Below, piece by piece: positions 54,387 through 64,000 of a stretch of 64,000 nt of DNA. The stretch comes from Clitopilus passeckerianus (Eukaryota > Basidiomycota > Agaricomycetes > Agaricales > Entolomataceae), in the NCBI GenBank assembly GCA_944990035.1, contig CALYLX010000069.1, forward strand, positions 310,001 to 374,000. Reading direction: 5' to 3'. Made by a program: the position numbers and the translations under genes. The notes beneath the pieces were generated by a model, which saw only the letters and a list, made by a program, of their open reading frames with translations, had not been told where the DNA came from and searched no databases. Position 1 is the stretch's first letter, and every line of letters starts with the position of its first letter.

Positions 54387-56562
54387 ATGGGCTTGTTTAT
54401 TCACTACCTTTGGATCTTCGCGTCGTTTATAGCGTATGCACAAAGCTCCTGGTGTGCTGTTACTCCCCAGAACACCAAGCTAGATGCAACTTACGTCTTT
54501 CCTGACCTCTACGAAGCCTCAATAAGTGAGCTTCAGGAGGGTCTAAATGCCGGTCATTTCTCAAGCATGGACTTGGTTAAAGTTTGTCTGCTTCTCTCAG
54601 CACTATCCTTGTATGTCTACTAATCTTCCGTGTTGAACTTCAGGCTTATTTCGCCTGAATTGACGAAGTGAACATCAATGGACCTGGTTTACGTGCTGTG
54701 ATTGAGCTGAACCCATCAGCTCTTGCGCAAGCTGCCGATCTTGACGCCGAACGCAAGAAGCATGGCCCTCGTAGTCCCCTACATGGGATACCGATACTCC
54801 TGAAGGTTATTTTTCTCTCTTGTTGCGTGGTTTCGGACGTACTCATAGTTGCATGACGGCTAGGATAACATTGCGACCATTGCCTCGGAAGGTTTGTCCA
54901 AGTATCACTTCGACTATACGTGAACTGATTGTGATTTTGTAGGTCTGAATACGACCGCAGGCTCTTATGCTGTGATAGGCTCGATTGTTCCACGGGATGC
55001 AGGCGTTGTAGCAAGGCTCAGGAAGGCAGGCGCCATAATACTGGGTATCTTGCAGACTCGTTTTCTTACACAATCATGCTCATCTAGGTTTCCAGGCAAG
55101 GCCAACCTATCTGAATGGGCTCATGCGAAAGGCAACGTCGCCTCTGGATGGTCAGGTCGAGGTGGCCAGGGAACGAATCCCTATTATCCGGACGCTGATC
55201 CCTGTGGCTCGTCTTCGGGGTCTGCTGTTGCTGCTGCAATTGGGCTCGCAGCCGTAGCCCTAGGGACTGAAACAGATGGCAGCATCAATTGCCCCTCCGC
55301 CTATAATAACGTTGTCGGAGTCAAACCAACCGTCGGGCTGACATCTCGTGCGGGAGGTGAATCACTGAAACTTTCTTTGCAGGCATACCTATAATCTAAC
55401 TTTTTGACAGTTATTCCGATCTCAAGAAACCAGGATACTGTTGGACCTATAACCAGGAACCTTGCTGATGCAGCTATCGTTCTATCGGTCATCGCTGGTA
55501 AAGACGCAAACGACAATTTCACGCTTGCCCAGCCCGCCACAGTTCCTGATTATACGAAAGCGTTGAGGAAGGATGCCTTGGCAGGAAAGAGGATTGGTGT
55601 TCCCCGCAAACTTTTCGTGGACAATGCTAGCCAACTGCCTGACATTCAAGCTGCATTCGAAGCAGCCCTCGTTACCCTCAAAATGCTCGGTGCGACGATT
55701 ATCGATCCTGCTGATCTTCCGGATACGGATGACCTCGAGCTGTCTGAAGACGAAAATGTTGTTTTAAACATTGATCTTAAGGTATGTATATTGCTTTGCT
55801 CATTTATCTTCGGCCTAACCTGAACGCCGTTTCTGTAGGAAGATCTCAATACATACTTCGTTGGGCTTAAGGCAAATCCTTCCGGGGTCCGAACACTCGC
55901 GGATTTGATTCAGTACAACATCGACCATGCGGATTTGGAGTTGCCACCGGGTTATGAGGACCAATCGCAGTAAGCTTCCATCTCCGAGTCAACCAGTAGG
56001 GGAAGTACTGATATGTCCTTTGTTATCAGGCTCCTCGTTTCTGAGAGTACTGCGGGGTATAACTCAAGCTATTTCGAGTCGCTCAAGGCAAACCACGACC
56101 TTGGACGTACCAGAGGTATCGATTCAACTCTCAAGGAATACCAACTAGATGCACTCGTGCACCCCTTATCCGTGTATCAGTACGCGACCAAGGCAGCATG
56201 TTAGCTTCCTCCTTCCGATGTGTCGCGCTTGTGCTAATGTTGCTATCTAGCTATCGCCGGATATCCCACCATCACAGGTACCCTGTTTGCCTTTATTGAA
56301 ATAGACTCGCCGCTAAAATTCGCTTCGAGTACCTCTTGGTTTCTTCCCCGACAACGTCACCATTCAACATGCTTATCCGCAAACTCTCTACCCGGCCCCC
56401 GGTGTTCCATTTGGGCTGACATTCTTGGGAACAGCGTACTCTGAATTCGACCTTATCAGCATTGGGTACGCCTTTGAGCAGAAGACGCAGGCAAGGTTGA
56501 AGAGGAAGGCTTATCCTGCAGCTATTCCAAAGACTCAGCTGAAGGATATTGTTACGGTATAA
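54387..56562 (+). CDS. Secreted amidase (amidase-signature family)
   Basis: Multi-exon. Signal peptide MGLFIHYLWIFASFIAYAQS. The amidase-signature triad is complete: lysine in GIPILLKDNIAT, cis-serine and nucleophile serine in DPCGSSSGSAVAAAIGLAAV and ETDGSINCPS. Further family pieces: LTSRAGVIPISRNQDTVGPI, NLADAAIVLSVIAGKD, GKRIGVPRKLF, and C-terminal PLGFFPDN and PAPGVPFGLTFLGTAYSE. Introns fall after MDLVK, after ILLK, around GLNTT, before KANLSEW and later; all checked ones keep the frame. Hydrolyses an amide; substrate unknown. The second copy at 57120 is a wreck of the same gene. Confidence 0.88.
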
Positions 56563-57119
56563 CACACGCAAGTCATGGATTCTTGCCAGGGCTTCGGGAT
56601 ATCAATGTAACATTTAGATGGCATATATATACACAGATTTCTATGTATTGTTGCAGTTATAGCTCGTATGAAATGCTAACTACCTAAGTCAAGCCTGTGA
56701 CCACTCCGTTCGTTGGCTCACGGTGGCCAAACCTGCCAGCAGCTATTTTAGGTACTTACATGAATACCGGAAATTCCCACGAGTTGCCTTCCTGAGGCTC
56801 TTTACTGCAGCAACGTTTGGCAGGCCTCAGGGCCCCAAGAACTAATATACTGCGTTCCAAATACCAGTTACCTGCGCTTGTGTCTCGTGCTGGACTCAAT
56901 CAGAACCCCTAGAGTGGCATGCATATCCAAGATGTTGCAAAAGTCTCAGCAAACACAGGCGAACAGGCTACTGTCGATGGACCAATCTATCGAACGTCTC
57001 CTTTCCCCGTTTCTCAGGTACTATCCTTTGATTAGCCGGAGTGGTATACATTAACGTTACCTTTCCAGAATTCAGAGGAAATCATACCGTTAGCAAGCAG
57101 CAGAAGCAACACGAGTTTC
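56563..57119. other. Intergenic between the two amidase copies
   Basis: The last ~80 bp (AGCAAGCAGCAGAAGCAACA) resembles the leader of the intact copy (AACAAGCAACAAGGAGCAGG), so the duplication includes the 5' flank. No gene. Confidence 0.5.
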
Positions 57120-58594
57120 ATGCGTCTACTTGTTCAATACCTCTGCATCTCGGCTGCCTTCATAACGTTCTCCCCGACCTCTTGGTGTACTATAACACCC
57201 CAAAGGGCGAAGCCTGATAGCGAACACGTCTTCCCTAATCTCTATGAAGCATCGATAACAGAGCTACAAAAGGGCCTTAAAAGCGGTGATTTCTCTAGCA
57301 TGGATTTGGTCAAGGTCTGTCAAATACCCGCCCATTCTTATCATTCAACTTCATTTTGACCCTCGCTCGTAGGCATACTTTGCGCGAATTGATGAAGTGA
57401 ATAGCAAAGCTCCTAGTCTACGTGCTGTGATCGAACTCAACCCATCAGCTCTTGCTCAAGCCGTAGAACTCGATGCTGAGCGCAACAAATGTGGTCCCCG
57501 TAGTCTTTTGTCAGTCATAGCTGGAAAAGATCCAAACGACAATTACACGTTAACACAACCTGACAAAATCCCCGATTACACGAAGGCGTTGAAGAACGGG
57601 TTAGTGGGGAAGAGAATAGGTGTCCCGCGGAACCGTTTTGCAGGCAACGCTAGTCACCTGCCAGATATCGAGGCTGCATTTGAAGTAGCGCTCGTCACGC
57701 TCAAATCCCTCGGCGCGACTATCGTCGATCCTGCCCCTCTCCCGGATGCAGATGAACTCCTGCACTCTCAGAATGAAACCGTTGTCTTGAACATTGATAT
57801 CAAGGTTCGTGGGCCTCTCAGGTGTTTCTGGTTAAGCCTGAAGACCGGTTCCTTAGGAGGACCTCAACGCCTACTTCGCTGGACTCAAGAAGAACCTCTC
57901 CGGGGTCCAAACGCTCGCGGACTTGATCCAGTACGACATCGATCACGCAGATTTAGAGCTACCGCCGGGCTATGAGGATCAGTTCCAGTGAGATTCATCT
58001 TGTGTCAATCAGCTGAGCTAATTTCTGATATGATGTCCTTCTCGTTATCAGATTCCTCATTTCCGAGGGTACGACGGGGTACAACTCAAGCTAATTCGAA
58101 TCATTAACGGCCAACCACGATCTTGGGCGTACTAGAGGTATTGATGCAGCCCTCAAAAAGTATCAACTGGACGCACTCGTATCTCCGGTGTCTCCATTTG
58201 AATACGCCGTCGCTGCAGCAGGTTAGCTATTGCCGTATGATTTCTCGCGTTACGAATGCGCTAATGTAACGATACAGCTATTGCCGGGTACCCTATCATA
58301 ACAGGTAAGCCACTTTTATTGAAATAGACACGTCGCTAAGACCGGCTGCAATGGTTTCTAGTCCCTCTCGGTTTCTTTTCCGACAATGTCACCATTGGGC
58401 ATTCGTACCCCCAAACTCTTTATCCGGCACCCGGTGTACCATTTGGGCTGTCATTTTTTGGAACAGCATACTCTGAATTCAACGTCATCAGCATAGGGTA
58501 CGCCTTCGAGCAGGAGACGCAAGCATGGCTGAAGAGGAGAGCATATCATGCAGCTATCCCTAAGACTCAATTGAAGGACGTCGTTGGGGTATGA
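57120..58594 (+). pseudogene. Amidase copy 2, catalytic core deleted
   Basis: Starts MRLLVQYLCISAAFI and matches the copy at 54387 through SSMDLVK and AYFARIDEVN to DAERNKCGPRS. It then jumps to LLSVIAGKDPNDNY. About 190 residues are missing in one step, including all three catalytic residues. After that it again parallels copy 1 (GKRIGVPRNRF, DLIQYDIDHADLELPPGYED). A second lesion is an in-frame TAA at 58093-58095 where copy 1 has the Tyr of NSSYFES. The remaining 3' exons (PLGFFSDNVT, PAPGVPFGLSFFGTAYSE) are well preserved up to 58594. Clear pseudogene. Confidence 0.88.
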
Positions 58595-58819
58595 TAGGGA
58601 TATAGCACATGTTAGATGAATCGGAGGAGTTACAAAGCATATCAGAATATCTATGTACGAAAATGGTATCTAAATTGTCTATCAGAACGGCTAGTCTACA
58701 GAAGGTCAGAACAGTCCAGGGTGTCTATCATCTATCTAAGCGTGTATGGGAAATGAATCGTCATAGGTGGTGAAATTACCATCGGCCTCAATAGTGTTGC
58801 TGAAGCTGTGGTCAGCGGA

Positions 58820-59147
58820 CTACTTGCGAGACGCGCAGTGTGGGCAGGCGGTTGCGAGGCTGGCCGCGACGACAGTCTGAGCGGGTCGTAACCTGGAGTG
58901 GTGAATGATCAGTAATCGCTTTCGCCGAGAAGGTTTTACACTTACCATTGCAGGCAGCTTTGGGCACAGTCCTTGCAGTTAGGCGGATGCGACGAACTAT
59001 AACGGCAACGTGGCGATCGGCAGTCAACCTGAAATGGTATTAGTTTACCAGCTTCAAGACGGGATTGAGGATGCGAACCCGGCTCTCGGAGATCGGTACG
59101 TCATGACCGCAAGCATGCTTGGTAGCTTGAACTGTACGGTGACACAT
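58820..59147 (-). CDS. Small cysteine-rich protein, 74 aa
   Basis: Three exons: 59079-59147, 58946-59028, 58820-58892, all in frame; the first donor is a weaker GTTCGC. The product starts MCHRTVQATKHACGHDVPIS and contains C-x12-C-G-H, VDCRSPRCRYSSSHPPNC, DCAQSC and CPHC. It has 10 cysteines and several histidines in 74 residues and no signal peptide, which points to zinc binding, not to disulfides. Short proteins with C--R-V--T---CGH...DC---C-YS--HP-NC are common in Agaricomycetes in my recollection, with no assigned function. Confidence 0.65.
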
Positions 59148-61883
59148 CGTCGAAGATTACGAACTTGATAGAAAGTGTGTTAAGAGCGCTCGGGGTGTGG
59201 TGGCTTTCGAGGCTTGCGGTGCCAAGATGAATGTAGTGGAGGTTGGGGGTTTCTACTCCTCGACACCAGGTCTTAAATAGCTACAGATAAGCCCGTGTAG
59301 TGCAGTCAGAGCGCCATCGCAGACCGATTATACTTAAAGTGACTGGGCAGAGTGATTGATTCTGACGACAGCAACAGCCGACAGGAGGTTGCATGGAATA
59401 GTCCCGGAAAATACTCCTCCCATACCTTCGACTCCAATTCCCCGATATTACTTTTCATTTCGTGCGATCACGGATATCTTGAGATACTAAGCCCCTACAC
59501 TTGAGTGCGCCACAGCCCAAATAGGTCAGCTCATAGCAACGTGCTCGCTGTCGCTGCCAGCCCACAGGACTGTCTGGGAACATATCCTACCAAAAACCAG
59601 GTCGAGTTTATTCTAGGTAGGTCAAATTGAGGGGAACTTGTTCTGTCAAGATAAGGGCGTGGTTCTGGCATGTTCGGCTGCCCATCTTCCATGACTTCTT
59701 TGCATACTCATGGATTACTGACGCCTTTTGAAGCCGTTTTATCTTTCACGGTGATGTCACTAGAAACACCGATGAGAAGTGAAGAGCTTTGGCGAGGAAC
59801 GCGCTCACCCGGAGATAAGAACTAAGGTACCGAGCACCCTGAGATGACGTTCAAATATCCATTAACGGCCCAGAAGATATCTCATTCCACGGAGGCTTTC
59901 TAGTCTTGATCGCCAATAGTTGATGAAACTTGGGAGGAAGAGAGGATTGATCATCGTTCAGACGGGATTCAAACGGGAGCAACTGGCGGGAAATAGCGTT
60001 TTAGAGGTTCGATCAGGGACATGTGCCATAGGTTTTCTCTTGCCTATTGGGACAATTGTGAAGTTAGAGTCCCATTGATCATATCACACTTTGAATGGGG
60101 ACCAGGTTGTGTCCATTCAAAGCGAGGCCGCCAAATGCGAGCTTTATAGCTCATTTGCAGCTCGGAAGAGCATATCGGGAAAGAAGTGACAATATCTCAA
60201 TGCTGCGGTGTTGCCTTCGAGCTTGATTATCTTGAGGAACGCTGAATTCATTAATGAATCATAAAGTTAAATGAAACGAACATTCCGCGGAGCACTGTCG
60301 GGCCCTGTGGGTTGGAAGTAATCCTTTTGAATCACCGGGATCATCGCATTGGTGGAGTCTGATGCAATGTGTCTACCTCCCTCTTCCTGGGGGGCTCCAT
60401 TGTCAGTAGATCTTTATTTCGCGATTTGGAAAATAAATAAACTCAAAGTCCAAAGTTCGAGTCCAGGCGATATTCATAGTAGAAGCCGGTATTTCGCAGG
60501 TCCGGCTCTACTCTGAGCCTGACTATCTCTTGGGCACTGGCGCCAACCCTTAACTCACCGTGATCAGGACTTGCCAAAACCATCGCAGTCCTTGGCGGTG
60601 ATATTTCAAAAAATGGCTGGAAAACTTGCGTCCAATGCCTTCAAATCTTCTCATACCAAAATTGGCTGCGAGGCACGAAGACGTGGAATTATCATTCCCG
60701 GAGGGAATATTATTCTTTTCGAGCAGGGTGGCTAGAATGTGTCCGAAGAAGTTCCCGGCATTTTTACGCATAGATACTCTCGTGGATCGATCTATCAGAA
60801 GCTCTGTAGTTAGTACAACGGAAATAATATGGAAGGTATATCGATGGGTGTGATGGATGTGGAGGGACTAGACGAAGGCAGGAAGTTAGCCCCAGCAGGT
60901 GCAACTGCTCCAGGTCATGGCAGGGATGATTAAATTCGGGTAAGCAGCAGCGCTGGAAGTATGTGGCCCGGACTTACCGTCCCCTCCTCATTATACGCAC
61001 AACACGATAAGATAGGAAACATATCGGATGGCAATTCAAGTCCAGGGTTAGAGCAATGTGACCCTTGACAACTAACGGTGGATAAGTAATTGATATTTCA
61101 TCATCAAAAACTCGCGGAGATAGCGCGAGACCGAAAGCAAGTCCTGTGATAATCTGGCCAGGAAGTCATTGAAGATATGTCAATTCCAGGTTCGAGCACT
61201 AAATGCATGCGTAAGTGACCAGGACTCCTCAATTGTTGATGCCACCATCATCGAATATGGCGACAATAAAGGTCTCTTGCGTTTACCCTTAAGACAGGGC
61301 ACATGTGAGCACATCAGAGACCCAGCTTTGACCGCAGTGTCTTGTGATTTAATATGATCTCTGCGCGGACACGTCGGAAAAAAAGGTGCAGGGGTCTCTT
61401 CGCAGCAGCAATATGAAGCGGTCCCATCCACCGGGTAGTTGCTTCGGAGCCAGCTGGAAGAAGTCAGGAAGGATTTGTAGTCGATTTTGCAGACATCTTA
61501 TGTAGCTGGTTCCAAGAGGTCAAGTGGTGACTCTAGACCAATGTAGACACTGAGGGAGGCTGGCGGCCCAAGGAAATTGGAACACCGCCAGATGCCAGGT
61601 CTCGGCATCGCTCAGTCACGATATCAATGGCCGTTTGCCGGAAGAAAATCGGCCGCTTTTGATCTCAGCTCGAATTAGCCTTCGTTCCGATAAATGCAAG
61701 ATAAATAATTCAGCGAGTCGATATTAAATTACTCCAGAATTACGGCGTAACTTTCAGGAAAACAGAAATATATGGCCTTATTCAAGTTATTGCTACAAGC
61801 AAGGAACCCATGATTAGCTTTTGTGCGGACATTTACTAATGTAATAGGCATGGCCGCCCCTCTTCAAATTCAGGCCGATGCGA
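59148..61883. other. 2.7-kb region without a recognised gene
   Basis: Only short open frames (for example 60550-60771 - and 61180-61431 -) with no motif, and no tRNA or repeat. Typical AT/GC mix. May hold old, unrecognisable remnants. Confidence 0.45.
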
Positions 61884-64000
61884 TTATAGTTCCCCAGAGA
61901 TGAGTTGGCGCGCCTGTTCGCTTCTAGGCTGGATGCTACATTGGAAAGGCTTTGGATGACTACACACTCAATTGGTGATTAGAACCTGAAGATACTCGCA
62001 AGAAGCTCACCTCGTTGCACCACCGTACTCGAATTCAATCTCGGGAGCAATCTCTATTCCATCAGCACCAATGGCTGGTCCAATTCTCATCGTTGCAAGT
62101 AAACAAGCCGCCGCTATCCACACACTATCACCTCCAAGGTAGCGACCAGGGCAGATTCTGAAAGGATTTTCCCCGGTTATGGCAGAACATTATTGGCGGA
62201 GAGCGAGCTCACCTCCTTCCGAACCCAAACGTAGCGGCAGGATAGGGTTCTCCTCGGCCTTCTGGCTTGGGGATATATCGGTCAGGATCGAAGGTTAGTG
62301 GGTCTCTATACACGGCTCCATCTAATGTCATTCCCCTGTGGGCCTTGCGTCAATAGTGCATTCGGTGGGGCCGAGAATGTGTGGATACCTAGCGTTCGCG
62401 ATAACTACAGTCCCTTTGGGTATAAACATGCCATTATAGACATCGTCTTCGATCGACTGGTGCGGCTCTGTTAGAAAGTTATTATTAGAAGCTGTTAGAT
62501 ATGAATGAATGAGAACGAACGTAAAGAAACGATAGGTTGCCATCTAGTGGATCTCAGCCTGATTGTAACAGTACAGTTGGTAACACCACGAATTACCTCG
62601 CTGCTTCTTGTAATACATGCTCGAGGTAAGGAAGGGAGTCACGGTCCTTGAAGTCTGGAAGTCTTGAAGCCCCAACGACCTTGTCTATTTCATCCTGGAC
62701 TTTATATTGGTATTCAGGATGTAGAACCATGGCAACGATGATGACAGAGAGGGAGTTTGACGTCTACGGGACGACTCGGATTGGCAACCGGTTCGACGCA
62801 TATAGATGACATTGGACTTACCATTTCTGCGCCGGCAACATAGGTAATGGCTGCAGCACCTTGGATGTGCTCGAGACCGATGCCAGATTCGATTTCACCG
62901 CTGCGAAGTTCCTCGAGTTGAGTTACGAGAAAAGAGGGTTGTGCGGTGCCATTCGCCTGAATGAAGAACGTCAGCCATGCTCCACCGTTTCGTGCCCCAA
63001 TTAACGGACCAATTTTTTCTCCACATCAGCGAGGGGATAATCGTAAATTCGTTCCGTATACTTCCTGACCTGTCGGGCACGTCTTGGGTAATGTGCGAGA
63101 GGAAACCACGATGGAAAGTATTGCACTAAAGATGTAGGATTGGCCAAAAGACTGGCTCACATCAGTGATTCAATCATCTGGGGAAGCGCAACCTACGGAA
63201 TCGGAATAGCGGCCCCATACCTACAGCTATGGGTCCGAGGTCATCAGAGTGGGCAAGACATGTTGACAGAAGTCGTCAGCAATCTCAATATATGGATCTT
63301 TATCTTCAGATACAATATGCCCGAAACCAACGTCAATGATGATTGCAGTCGCATAGCTTTCAATTGGCCTGGATTAGTTTATTGACGATAAAAACAAAAA
63401 GTTTGTATCCATACCGAAGGAGATGATTTGACCAAGAGTTCGGCGTTCCTGTGATATTCTGTAGCATGATTTGGGTTTCTCTGACCTGCGTTGGTTGGTG
63501 TTCGTGGGCACGATCTTGTCGAAAATACTTTTGAAACATTTTCCTGTGTCTCCCGAAGTCCTCTCCGTATGGCCTGAATGGAAGCGATTGGGTAACTCCC
63601 ATCCTAGTGGCAGAAAAATGAGAAATATAGATGTCAGATTAATAGATGCAGCTTACAACTCGGCCAAGTAGACAGCTGTCCTTGAGCAATAGATCGACCC
63701 TCTCTTCTCAAGCAGCTCCTCGGCAGTACGAAGATCATTGACGACCGCGACCGATTGGCCAAGCGTGCTCATGAAAACAATGGGTCCTTAGACGAGTAAG
63801 CCCCCTTCCGCTATGGAATAGCAGATGAAATCACCATATTTCTTCCCTAGCTCATGGAAAGTGCGGTCCTCGGTGCCGTAAGCGCCCAACAGCAACCTAG
63901 CGTGGCCGATAATTGGGTCACTTGGAGGGCTCGGCGGAAGTGGCAATGACGATCGTGTGCGCTTCGTGGTGAGAGCTCTGAAGAGGAGCCATAACACAGT
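61884..64000 (-). CDS. Cytochrome P450 monooxygenase (5' end at window edge)
   Basis: Multi-exon. N-terminal part TRSSLPLPPSPPSDPIIGHA follows a partial membrane helix; the true start is probably just outside the window. Then WSNHLLRYGYK, the I-helix AITYVAGAEMTSNSLSVIIV (A-G-x-x-T), the K-helix E-x-x-R in VLQEAAR, PKGTVVIANARYPH, and the heme loop split by an intron, FGFGRR|ICPGRYLGG, with the cysteine ligand. The end SHPKPFQCSIQPRSEQARQL at TAA 61884-61886 is the classic fungal P450 C-terminus. All core residues seen are intact. ER-bound oxidase; clan resembles O-methylsterigmatocystin oxidoreductase-like fungal P450s. Substrate unknown. Confidence 0.88.

Noticed and set aside
60550..60853. 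Overlapping open frames on both strands
   Set aside because: Short, without motifs or supported splice sites.

Overview
This is nuclear DNA of a filamentous basidiomycete, most likely an Agaricomycete. Nearly every gene is cut by short introns of about 50-60 nt. The families seen fit that group: a DUF6533-type 7TM protein, a NACHT NTPase, SET proteins, a GH12 endoglucanase, a P450, a Pho88 and a URC4. There is no operon structure, no CRISPR array and no phage.

Left part (1-20 kb). An alanine aminotransferase / tRNA-Asp / lectin block occurs twice in tandem (1-2400 and about 3784-5125, the second extending up through the complete gene at 2969). The two copies have decayed in opposite ways: copy A keeps the aminotransferase C-terminus and an intact intron-containing tRNA-Asp, copy B keeps an intact lectin. 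The second block opens into an array of seven further paralogues of one lectin family, eight loci in all (2015, 4752, 6128, 8020, 13935, 15612, 17003, 18778). Six look intact and two are broken. Each intact protein is seven repeats of a W-G-x-x-R-x-D-x-F motif, so it should fold as a seven-bladed beta-propeller of the PLL/DUF346 type. None shows a signal peptide. A terpene synthase 3' fragment and the queuine tRNA-ribosyltransferase subunit QTRT2 sit between the two halves of the array.

Middle part (20-48 kb). Mostly single-copy cell-biology genes: a mitochondrial J-domain protein, a membrane-anchored aspartic protease, PHO88/SND3, an RPN14/PAAF1-like WD40 proteasome chaperone, URC4 of uracil catabolism and a PQ-loop protein. 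Local duplicates are mixed in: a pair of unknown ~130-aa proteins, a pair of large membrane proteins that are each interrupted by one lesion, and two SET-domain proteins of which one lacks two catalytic residues. A NACHT NTPase with a C-terminal membrane helix lies here too.

Right part (48-64 kb). A 9-exon GH12 endoglucanase, a small BED-like zinc protein, a secreted amidase with a second copy that has lost its catalytic core, a 74-aa cysteine-rich protein, and a cytochrome P450 cut by the window edge. About 2.7 kb at 59.1-61.9 kb holds nothing I recognise.

The recurring theme is local duplication followed by decay. The best candidate for an undescribed system is the clustered array of apparently cytosolic seven-bladed lectins. 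Exon borders quoted as exact were checked by reading-frame continuity; their function is inferred from family resemblance only.
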